Shown here one piece after another: positions 6,702 through 14,398 of a stretch of 17,841 bases of DNA (within the stretch, counting starts at the first letter, position 1; each line of letters starts with the position of its first letter). The stretch is from NCBI GenBank assembly GCA_020443945.1, contig JAIZWN010000568.1, positions 1 to 17,841 of the forward strand, given 5' to 3'. The stretch is from Candidatus Thiosymbion ectosymbiont of Robbea hypermnestra. Lineage in GTDB: Bacteria; Pseudomonadota; Gammaproteobacteria; Chromatiales; Chromatiaceae. Under the pieces are notes generated by a model, which was given only the letters and a program-made list of their open reading frames with translations, was not told where the DNA came from and did no database searches. Made by a program: the position numbers and the translations under genes.

Positions 6702-7145
6702 ATGTACGAATTGCTCTTGGTATTACATCTATTGGCAGCCACGATCTGGACGGGCGGTCATATTGCACTCTCGGTCGTGGTTTTGCCGAGGGCATTGAGA
6801 GAAAGGTCATCGGAGCACTTGCTGCAATTTGAGTCCGGATACGAAAAAATAGGCATACCCGCTTTTATCATCCAGATTATTACGGGTTTGATATTGGCCC
6901 ATCGAATGCTGCCGGATTTCGGTCAATGGCTGAACTTCTCTAATCCGATCACCCATGTATTGGCTATGAAGTTTATTTTGCTGGCGCTGACGATCGGATT
7001 CGCGGTGGATGCAAAACTTCGAGTCATCCCCCGTCTCTCCGATAAAAATCTTGTAACGATGGCATGGCACATCGTACCCGTCACGATATTTTCCGTATTA
7101 TTTGTTGTTGCAGGTGTTTCATTCAGAACCGGATGGCTCTATTGA
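6702..7145 (+). CDS. CopD-like integral membrane protein
   Basis: This is a 147-aa protein with four predicted membrane helices at about 2-28, 52-67, 84-104 and 122-142. It starts MYELLLVLHLLAATIWTGGH and ends SFRTGWLY, a pattern of small CopD-family (copper resistance D / DUF-type) proteins. Histidines H9, H20, H85 and H123 lie in or beside helices and could bind copper or heme, as inferred for the family. The ATG at 6702 is preferred because AGGTGA (6690-6695) is 6 bases upstream; a GTG at 6696 in the same frame is possible. It lies between the decayed toxin-antitoxin locus and trpE. Substrate is unknown. Confidence 0.75.
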   Translation: MYELLLVLHLLAATIWTGGHIALSVVVLPRALRERSSEHLLQFESGYEKIGIPAFIIQIITGLILAHRMLPDFGQWLNFSNPITHVLAMKFILLALTIGFAVDAKLRVIPRLSDKNLVTMAWHIVPVTIFSVLFVVAGVSFRTGWLY

Positions 7146-7165
7146 GCTCGCCGGCCGGCGCGAGC
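7146..7165 (+). terminator. Hairpin at CopD-like gene stop
   Basis: GCTCGC (7146-7151) pairs with GCGAGC (7160-7165) around an 8-base GC-rich loop, starting on the base after the stop codon. No U-run follows, so it is a weak terminator candidate. The remaining 7166-7367 before trpE shows no leader peptide with tandem Trp codons and no gene I can support. Confidence 0.35.
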
Positions 7166-7377
7166 TTGCGAACCCCGGCATTCCCATCCTCATATGGGCG
7201 CCTTTTTCAAGCATCAGGCGAATCATCCTGAAAACGGATTGTTCGAGGTCCTTTCGATAAGGTCGGAGTCAGTGTCTTTTCAGGGTCTCACGAGTAGCGG
7301 GTCTCGTATGGGGCGTCGATGGCGGTACCAGGCACCGCCCGTTGTCCTTCCGCCCATCCCACTTCCCGGAGACCTCC

Positions 7378-8859
<1,482 letters not shown>

Positions 8860-9107
8860 GGTTATCCGTACCCCTCCCAGGGATGGGGGGCATGACGCAC
8901 TGCGACTGGCGGGCATTAGAAAAACGAAGTATTCTTATACCTTTTCCGCGACCCGGTTGTTGGCCGCCGGGGTTGTTGCGGAACCGTGGCTTCGATGAGA
9001 GACATGAAGGCATGCGGGCCCGTCCCGCCGTCCCTCGTCTGCCCCTGCGAACACCGTAAACGAATGGCCTTGAGGCCTGAACATTAGGCAATGCTCGGAG
9101 ATCGGAT

Positions 9108-9305
9108 ATGAATCAGTTTTACTACGACGCCGTGACCAAGATGGAGCAGATGGGTGTCGACGACGAGTACATCCAAGGCTGGCAGTGCGGGTTCCTGCAG
9201 AATCCCATGCGTGAGGAGCAGCGGCTGACGGATGCCTACGAGGCCGGTTACTCCGACGGCGAGGAGAAAAGCGACGAAAACTTCGGGGACTGGGTCAAGG
9301 ACTGA
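9108..9305 (+). CDS. Small acidic conserved hypothetical protein
   Basis: This is a 65-aa soluble, acidic protein. It contains DEYIQGWQCGFLQNP (19-33) and DAYEAGYSDGEEK (42-54), ending FGDWVKD. The AYEAGYSDG element is loosely reminiscent of the ribosome modulation factor repeat, but I would not assign that function. GGAG at 9097-9100 sits 7 bases before the ATG, and a strong rho-independent terminator follows at 9323-9350, so this is a real monocistronic gene. The 248-base gap after trpE (8860-9107) holds no other gene I can defend; a frame overlapping the trpE stop from ATG 8852 has no family features. Confidence 0.75.
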   Translation: MNQFYYDAVTKMEQMGVDDEYIQGWQCGFLQNPMREEQRLTDAYEAGYSDGEEKSDENFGDWVKD

Positions 9306-9322
9306 TCCCGCCCGACCGAGCA

Positions 9323-9350
9323 AAAAAGGGCGGTTGTTTCCGCCCTTTTT
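9323..9350 (+). terminator. Rho-independent terminator
   Basis: AAAAAGGGCGG (9323-9333) pairs perfectly with CCGCCCTTTTT (9340-9350) around a 6-base loop, giving a GC-rich stem with a U-run. It lies 18 bases after the small acidic gene. The A-run on the left makes it potentially bidirectional. Confidence 0.92.
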
Positions 9351-9429
9351 CGTGGAGGGTGTCGCAAAGGGCGGCGCCCTGTTTTCACGGGCAGCGCCTA
9401 CTCCCGATTTCCAGAGGCCCCGGCATGGC

Positions 9430-10302
9430 ATGAACACCCCCGCCGACCGCTTACGGCGGCTCCTGGAAGGGCCCGAGCCGCTGCTCATGCCCTGCTGCTT
9501 CGATGCCCTCTCGGCGCGGCTTATCGAGCAGGCCGGCTTCCCCCTGACCTTCATGAGCGGCTTCGCCGTCGCGGCGGCGCGTTCGGCCCTGCCGGATACC
9601 GGGCTCCTTTCCTATGCCGAGATGCTCGAGCAGGGCCGCAACATCCTGGAGGCCGTATCCTTTCCCGTCATCGGTGACGGTGATACGGGCTACGGCAATC
9701 CCGCCAACGTGCGGCGCACCGTGCGGGGCTATGCCGACGCCGGGTTTGCCGCCATCATGATCGAGGACCAGCTCGCCCCCAAGCGTTGCGGCCATACCCA
9801 GGGCAAGGAGGTCGTCCGACGCGCCGAGGCCCTGGCCCGCATCCGGGCGGCCGTGGATGCCCGAGAACAGGGAGCAAACATCCTGATCCTGGCCCGCACG
9901 GACGCCCGCGCCACCGACGGTTTCGACGAGGCCCTGTGGCGGATGCAGGCGTTCGCCGATCTGGGCGCGGATATTCTCTTTCTGGAAGCACCCCGCAACG
10001 AGGCCGAGATGGCCGACTTCTGCGCCCGGGTTCCCGGCCCCAAGATGGCCAACATGCTGGCCGGGGGCGTGACGCCGGTACTGTCACCGCAACGCCTGGG
10101 GGAGATCGGCTACCAGATCGTCGCCTACCCGCTGGCCCTGCTCAACAGCGCGGTCTATGCCATGCAGGAGGCCCTGAGCGAGCTGGCGGCGGGCGAGATG
10201 CCCCGACGGAGCGTGGATTTCGCCACCATTCGCGAGCTCGTCGGCTTCGACCGGCACGACCGGCTCCTGGCCCGATACGCAGCTCTGGGATCAGACTCTT
10301 AG
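9430..10302 (+). CDS. Isocitrate lyase/PEP mutase superfamily C-C lyase
   Basis: This is a 290-aa TIM-barrel enzyme acting on 2-oxo or 2-hydroxy dicarboxylates with Mg2+. Key motifs are GDGDTGYGN (82-90, metal ligands D83/D85), MIEDQ (110-114) and PKRCGH (117-122). The last carries the lyase cysteine C120 and H122. ARTDAR (155-160) also fits. The K-R-C-G-H loop places it with methylisocitrate, dimethylmalate or related lyases and not PEP mutases, which lack that Cys. Substrate is unresolved: no prp or phosphonate genes are adjacent. Databases often call such proteins carboxyvinyl-carboxyphosphonate phosphorylmutase, a label the Cys loop does not support. ATG 9430 fits the family N-terminus; only a weak AGAGG (9413-9417) is upstream. 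Confidence 0.9.
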   Translation: MNTPADRLRRLLEGPEPLLMPCCFDALSARLIEQAGFPLTFMSGFAVAAARSALPDTGLLSYAEMLEQGRNILEAVSFPVIGDGDTGYGNPANVRRTVRGYADAGFAAIMIEDQLAPKRCGHTQGKEVVRRAEALARIRAAVDAREQGANILILARTDARATDGFDEALWRMQAFADLGADILFLEAPRNEAEMADFCARVPGPKMANMLAGGVTPVLSPQRLGEIGYQIVAYPLALLNSAVYAMQEALSELAAGEMPRRSVDFATIRELVGFDRHDRLLARYAALGSDS

Positions 10303-10311
10303 GGCCTAAAT

Positions 10312-10359
10312 GGGCAAAGCAAGTGCCCGGCAAAGGGGCAAAGCAGGTGCCCGGCAAAG
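10312..10359. repeat. Two tandem 24-base repeats
   Basis: Units at 10312-10335 and 10336-10359 (starting GGGCAAAGCA) differ by one base (A to G at unit position 11), and a partial third unit GGG follows. They begin 9 bases after the lyase stop codon. If read in the frame of the downstream lipoprotein they would encode an 8-residue repeat (AKQVPGKG), but nothing suggests this is translated. The rest of 10360-10478 shows nothing recognisable. Confidence 0.8.
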
Positions 10360-10490
10360 GGGTATCAGTCCCGGTCATACCACGGGGGTTTCCGAACCGC
10401 GACGGCTTGTCGGATGTCCGGGGCGAAGCGTGTCCATCTCTACCCCCGACCGCGGTAGTGGGCGGGGCGGTATCCGTCTATACTCTCCTG

Positions 10491-10931
10491 ATGATGACGA
10501 AATATGGCACCTGGCTCGGCGTCTTTATACTGGCGCTGGGTCTCCTCTCGCTGGCGGGATGCACGGGGGCGCGGCGTCCCATGCTCTATCCCAACGCACA
10601 CCTCCAGTCGGTCGGTGAGGCCCGGGCCCATGCGGATGTGGACCAGTGCATGCGCTTGGCCGAGACTCACGGCGCGCCCGTCTATGGCGGCAAGGACGTC
10701 GCGCGCGATACGGCGACGGGCGCGGCGGTGGCGGGTGCGGCCGCGGGCGCCTGGGGACTGGTGCGGAAGAACGGGGAGGCCGGTAACCGGGCGCTGGCGG
10801 GCGCCGCGGCCGGGAGTACCGCCGGCCTGGTCCGGGGCATTCTGCGTATGGGTCGGCCCTCGCAAACCCTCGTGGGTTTCGTGAACCGCTGTCTGAGCGA
10901 ACGCGGCTACGAGGTGGTCGGCTGGCGGTAA
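10491..10931 (+). CDS. Glycine-zipper outer-envelope lipoprotein
   Basis: This is a 146-aa predicted lipoprotein. Residues 1-23 are a type II signal peptide with the lipobox LAGC, so C24 becomes the lipidated N-terminus. Residues about 72-115 are an Ala/Gly-rich glycine-zipper segment (GAAVAGAAAGAWG, then ALAGAAAGSTAGLV) that could insert in or associate with membrane. The C-terminus FVNRCLSERGYEVVGWR matches a recurring ending of small gammaproteobacterial lipoproteins. Two ATGs (10491, 10494) are both possible starts and neither has a clear ribosome-binding site. A TATACT hexamer at 10479-10484 ends 6 bases before the first, so a very short leader is possible. Specific function unknown. Confidence 0.82.
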   Translation: MMTKYGTWLGVFILALGLLSLAGCTGARRPMLYPNAHLQSVGEARAHADVDQCMRLAETHGAPVYGGKDVARDTATGAAVAGAAAGAWGLVRKNGEAGNRALAGAAAGSTAGLVRGILRMGRPSQTLVGFVNRCLSERGYEVVGWR

Positions 10932-11002
10932 CCCGCCGAGTCCATCGTTTTTCGGCACGGACGCGCTGGCGGGCGCCTGTCCGGGCCCTACCTCCCCTTC
11001 TC

Positions 11003-11018
11003 TTCCGGTAACCCGGAA
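11003..11018. other. Small hairpin upstream of the ATPase gene
   Basis: TTCCGG (11003-11008) pairs with CCGGAA (11013-11018) around TAAC. GGTAACC at 11007-11013 is also mirrored by GGTTACC at 11038-11044. It lies between the lipoprotein gene and the ATPase gene and could terminate the former or control the latter. No U-run is present. Confidence 0.3.
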
Positions 11019-11082
11019 GCCGACCGGCCTGTATTCAGGTTACCTCGAAGCCCTCCAAGCTGGCCTCGCTGCCTCGGAGATA

Positions 11083-12213
11083 ATGCCTGTGGCTCCCGCA
11101 ATCGTCGATCTCACCATCGAACGCTTCCGTGCCTTTCGTGCGCTGAGGCTCACTGGCCTGGGACGAGTCAACCTGATCACCGGCCAAAACAATACGGGGA
11201 AATCCTCCCTGTTGGAGGCCCTGCGTATTCTGACGTCGGATTACCTACCGGTGACGATCCATAACATCCTGACCCATCGTGAGGTGGATGTTGCTGATAG
11301 GGAAGAGTCGGGCAAACAGGCATACGATGAAATTACTTTACAGGTTCTGACCCTGTTTCACGGCTTTCCGGAGCTGTCCGGCTCCTGGGAGCCAATCGTG
11401 GTGGCAACCGGCGGCGGTCGGCAGCCAATGAAATCGACCCTGATGCTGGACTGGTTCTCCGAGGAACGGGCCGAAGACGGAACCAGGAGGTTATCGCACC
11501 AGGGAGGGCTTCTCGATGGCGAGGAGGGCATCCCGGCACTGGTATTCAACACCAGCGACACGAAGCACGTCTTTTCATTGAAAAACCTTCGAAGCTACAC
11601 CTACCACCGACGCCGTCTTATACCGGAATACAAGCGTCCATCGTCGACTCCCTGCATCTCTATCAGTCCATACGGCGGCGAAAGTACGGTACAGCTCGGC
11701 GCCCTCTGGGACAATATCGCCCTTTCCGATCTGGAAGATCAGGTGGTGGAGGCACTACGCATTATCGATCCGTCCTTATCCGCCGTGTCCATGGTGGGGG
11801 GAGATCTACCGGGGCGTTCGCGTACCGCAATCGTGCGTTCCCACAAGATCCCCCGCCCGGTGCCCCTACGGTCATTCGGCGACGGATTGAACCGGCTCTT
11901 CGGCATTGTTCTTTCCCTCGTCAACGCCAAAGACGGCCTGCTGCTGATCGACGAGTTCGAGAACGGCATGCACTACAGCGTTCAGCTCGACACCTGGCGC
12001 ATGATCTTCAAGCTCGCGGCGGCACTCGACGTACAGGTCTTCGCCACCTCCCATAGCTGGGACGCCATCGAGGCCTTTCAACAGGCGGCCGCGGAAACAT
12101 CGGAGGAAGGCGTGCTCGTGCGGCTTGCCCACATAGAGGGGGAGATAGTTCCCACGGTTTTCCGCAAAGACGAGTTGAGAATCGCGACGCGCAATCATAT
12201 CGAGGTGCGCTGA
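11083..12213 (+). CDS. AAA/ABC-type ATPase, OLD/AriA-like, partner of TOPRIM gene
   Basis: This is a 376-aa P-loop ATPase of the AAA_15/AAA_21 (OLD/RecF/SMC-like) group. It starts with the typical LTIERFRAFRALRL strand-loop. Walker A is GQNNTGKSS (34-42), an ABC-signature-like SFGDG lies at 264-268, Walker B is LLLIDEFENG (286-295, D290/E291) and the switch histidine is in ATSHS (H324). Residues about 60-210 are a variable insertion. It lacks its own TOPRIM domain, which the next gene supplies after a 1-base gap. Such ATPases act in phage sensing in PARIS (AriA) and OLD systems; that role here is inference. The start is ambiguous: ATG 11083 is 3 bases from GGAG (11076-11079), while GTG 11089 in the same frame has better spacing. 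Confidence 0.9.
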   Translation: MPVAPAIVDLTIERFRAFRALRLTGLGRVNLITGQNNTGKSSLLEALRILTSDYLPVTIHNILTHREVDVADREESGKQAYDEITLQVLTLFHGFPELSGSWEPIVVATGGGRQPMKSTLMLDWFSEERAEDGTRRLSHQGGLLDGEEGIPALVFNTSDTKHVFSLKNLRSYTYHRRRLIPEYKRPSSTPCISISPYGGESTVQLGALWDNIALSDLEDQVVEALRIIDPSLSAVSMVGGDLPGRSRTAIVRSHKIPRPVPLRSFGDGLNRLFGIVLSLVNAKDGLLLIDEFENGMHYSVQLDTWRMIFKLAAALDVQVFATSHSWDAIEAFQQAAAETSEEGVLVRLAHIEGEIVPTVFRKDELRIATRNHIEVR

Positions 12214-12214
12214 T

Positions 12215-12847
12215 ATGGCCGGCAAGAATATCCTGCTGGTCGAGGGCAAGGACGACGAGCACGTCCTCAAGCACCTGTGCGACAAACGAAACCTCGGTTG
12301 GATCGATGAGATCGAGCCCAAGGGAAGTGTCGAGGCACTACTGGAAAGCATCCCCGTGCGCCTGAAGACAAGCCTGGGGAAAAACAACAGGGTTGGCGTG
12401 GTCATCGATGCCGATACGGATCTGGCCGCGCGTTGGCAGTCGTTGCGGGATCGCGTCACCGGACTCGGGTATCGGTTGCCGGAGCAGCCGGACCCGACCG
12501 GAACTGTTCTGGCCCCACCGGCGGATACCTTCTTGCCCCGCGTCGGTATCTGGATCATGCCCGACAACCGGACGCCGGGGATTCTCGATGATTTCCTGGC
12601 GTTTCTCGTGCCGCCGGACAGCCCGCTTTGCGCCCATGTCCGGGCCAGTGTCGAGGCAATCCCCCAGGGAGAACGACGCTTCAAGGACCCCGATAAGCCG
12701 AAGGCCATCATCCACACCTGGCTGGCTTGGCAGAAGGAGCCCGGCAAACCGCTCGGGACCGCCATCACCGCCAGGTTTCTCGATCCGAACCTTCCCCAGG
12801 CGGACGGGCTCGTCGCCTGGTTGAAAAGGCTCTATGCCTGGGACTGA
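12215..12847 (+). CDS. TOPRIM-like DUF3226-type protein, putative effector
   Basis: This is a 210-aa soluble protein that starts KNILLVEGKDDEHVLKHL (4-21), with the TOPRIM glutamate E10. It has VVIDADTDL (62-70), with the DxD pair D65/D67. A second motif is GIWIMPDNRTPGILDDFL (111-128). This arrangement matches DUF3226/TOPRIM-type proteins of the OLD-nuclease superfamily. Such domains cut nucleic acid with Mg2+ in OLD and PARIS (AriB) systems, so an effector nuclease is a reasonable inference, untested. The ATG is one base after the ATPase stop (TGATATG), so translation is coupled and the two probably form a complex. AriB itself carries DUF4435, so this is a relative and not a plain PARIS copy. 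Confidence 0.83.
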   Translation: MAGKNILLVEGKDDEHVLKHLCDKRNLGWIDEIEPKGSVEALLESIPVRLKTSLGKNNRVGVVIDADTDLAARWQSLRDRVTGLGYRLPEQPDPTGTVLAPPADTFLPRVGIWIMPDNRTPGILDDFLAFLVPPDSPLCAHVRASVEAIPQGERRFKDPDKPKAIIHTWLAWQKEPGKPLGTAITARFLDPNLPQADGLVAWLKRLYAWD

Positions 12848-12862
12848 GAGACTGTCCAGAAA

Positions 12863-12908
12863 GGCAATCTCTCAGCAGACATCGCCAAGGCCCATCCGTG
12901 GGTTTTCG
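12863..12908. repeat. 46-base direct repeat, copy 1
   Basis: It begins GGCAATCTCTCAGCAG and ends CCATCCGTGGGTTTTCG. The second copy at 13086-13131 differs at two positions by my comparison. It begins 16 bases after the TOPRIM gene stop. The pair brackets 177 bases that contain the inverted repeat at 12976-13043. Confidence 0.88.
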
Positions 12909-12975
12909 GGTGGTGTCTTACGATTTGTGGTTTCCGGGATTTGGCGTAGAGACCTCCCCTCACCATCATTGTTGT

Positions 12976-13043
12976 CCGCGGATTACGCCGATTTTCACGG
13001 ATTACTGCGTTTTTTCATCGGCGAGGATCTGCGTAATCCGCGG
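12976..13043. repeat. 13-bp inverted repeat enclosing 42 bases
   Basis: CCGCGGATTACGC (12976-12988) and GCGTAATCCGCGG (13031-13043) are perfect complements. Between them another related GGATTACTGCG occurs. Sequences of this kind are frequent dispersed non-coding repeats in proteobacterial genomes. Frames read through it are not genes. Confidence 0.8.
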
Positions 13044-13085
13044 GTTCAAAATCGCGGATCACAAAGTTACAACACTACCCGGAAG

Positions 13086-13131
13086 GGCAATCACTCAGCA
13101 GGCATCGCCAAGGCCCATCCGTGGGTTTTCG
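13086..13131. repeat. 46-base direct repeat, copy 2
   Basis: This copy matches 12863-12908 at 44 of 46 positions by my count, in the same orientation, 223 bases downstream. Upstream bases (GGAAG against AGAAA) are also similar. It could result from duplication around an inserted repeat. Confidence 0.88.
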
Positions 13132-13191
13132 CGACGCCCTCCCACCGGAAGAAGCCCAGGAGAGGAGAATTTTCACGTCCCTGTGCGCTGG

Positions 13192-13214
13192 ATTCCGGCA
13201 ATCCCTGCCGGAAT
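13192..13214. repeat. ATTCCGGCA/TGCCGGAAT dispersed hairpin
   Basis: A perfect 9-bp stem (13192-13200 with 13206-13214) closes the 5-base loop ATCCC. This is a very common intergenic repeat type in Proteobacteria, so it is likely a REP-like element inserted in the spacer. Confidence 0.75.
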
Positions 13215-13224
13215 GACGGCTTAA

Positions 13225-13250
13225 GAAAAATTGCAGGGAAGCAATTTTTC
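13225..13250 (+). terminator. Perfect 10-bp hairpin with U-run
   Basis: GAAAAATTGC (13225-13234) and GCAATTTTTC (13241-13250) are perfect complements around AGGGAA, with a U-run in the right arm. It may terminate the ATPase-TOPRIM transcript about 380 bases after its stop. It also sits 26 bases before the first membrane-protein gene and could insulate it or act in its leader. Confidence 0.6.
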
Positions 13251-13276
13251 AAAGTCCTCCTATACTGGATAGTGAC

Positions 13277-14320
13277 ATGTTACACAATCCAAGAAAGGTC
13301 TTTGCGATCGGTGCCGGCATTACCTTTGGGCTGGGGCTGGGTTATGTGCTTGCGGTCATGGTCACCGCACCCTACCCGGAGTCCGTAAGAATCTTAATCA
13401 ATCAACCCAACTACAGCCTCTTCTATCTGATCATTTTTCCCTGGGCCGTCGGCCTGTTCGCGGTTTCCATCAAGCCGGAGGTATTCGATAGAAAGTACAT
13501 CATCGGGCATATCTCTCTGGCGGTGATTCTGGTGCTCACTCTGTTAATCATTCATGTCGATTCCCAGGATAAGGGGCCGCCACACGCCCCGATCCAGCTG
13601 CGATACGCAACGCCCAATGCCTTGCAGCAGGCAATGGATTGCGCCGCGACACAGAGAAAAAATGTCCTGGACAAGACGACGGCGCCCACAGTCGCTCTGT
13701 CCGAATACACAAGGTGCGTGGCAAAGAATCCGGGAATCGACGAAGGTGATGTCCAAAGGTTCCATGGCGTGGTCGATTTTCTGGCCAGGGGCTCCCTGGT
13801 GGCCTATGCGGACTACATTTGCAGCCTGTTTTCCGGGATAGTTGTCATTTCCTATTTCTGGTATTTGCTTTTCCTCAGATTCACGAGACAGACCGTATCC
13901 CCCGCGATGAAGGATCGGTTGCTTCTGGCCTATCTGCTTTTCGTGATCTGGATACCGATGAGGGTCTATTCGCTTTGGTATCAAGGGTTTTATTCCATTC
14001 CCGATGCGGGTCACAGCCTGCTGGCCGTCTGTTTTGTCGCGGCCTCCTCACTGGTCTTGTTGCTGCTTCTGTTCAGGCCGGGCCCGCTCATGGTCATGGT
14101 TGCAATCGCGGAATCCATTTTATCCTTCGCGGTAGGCATCATAGGGATGACGAGTCCCGAGTATTTTCGACTCTTGAGCGAAACCTTCGATGAAATGAGC
14201 CTATACAGCTTTCTGGGTATGGAGCTTGCCGCGGCCTTGACTCTGATGGCGGCCGTATCGCCGTATTTTAATTTCTCGGGGACCTTCTTCGGTAATCGGA
14301 CAACCACGCAAAATCAATAG
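13277..14320 (+). CDS. Eight-helix membrane protein of unknown function, copy A
   Basis: This is a 347-aa inner-membrane protein I do not recognise. Predicted helices lie at about 8-30, 46-65, 74-94, 178-201, 214-235, 247-266, 270-291 and 313-331. The loop between helices 3 and 4 (about 95-177) is soluble and by the positive-inside rule should face the periplasm. It holds C122 and C147, conserved with the same 25-residue spacing in the next gene, probably a disulfide. PYPESVR (32-38), NQPNYS (42-47), FPWAVGLFA (54-62) and DFLARGSLVAY (167-177) are shared with the paralogue. The TATACT hexamer at 13261-13266 suggests a short leader; no clear ribosome-binding site. The following gene is a full-length paralogue 78 bases away. 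Confidence 0.87.
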   Translation: MLHNPRKVFAIGAGITFGLGLGYVLAVMVTAPYPESVRILINQPNYSLFYLIIFPWAVGLFAVSIKPEVFDRKYIIGHISLAVILVLTLLIIHVDSQDKGPPHAPIQLRYATPNALQQAMDCAATQRKNVLDKTTAPTVALSEYTRCVAKNPGIDEGDVQRFHGVVDFLARGSLVAYADYICSLFSGIVVISYFWYLLFLRFTRQTVSPAMKDRLLLAYLLFVIWIPMRVYSLWYQGFYSIPDAGHSLLAVCFVAASSLVLLLLLFRPGPLMVMVAIAESILSFAVGIIGMTSPEYFRLLSETFDEMSLYSFLGMELAAALTLMAAVSPYFNFSGTFFGNRTTTQNQ

Positions 14321-14398
14321 CCCGTGCAAAATCGTCACAATTGAGTATTACCCGCTGCCGGACGGGGTGTTTCGGTACTCGATTCGTAGTATCGGGAA

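Noticed and set aside
7166..7367. trp leader peptide or attenuator before trpE
   Set aside because: No short frame with tandem Trp codons and no terminator/antiterminator pair was visible.
12863..13131. CRISPR array
   Set aside because: Only two repeat copies of 46 bases with a 177-base interval; no regular spacers or cas genes.
12727..13388. Overlapping plus-strand frames through the repeat spacer
   Set aside because: They are translations of dispersed repeats and of the 46-base direct repeats; no start signals or family features.
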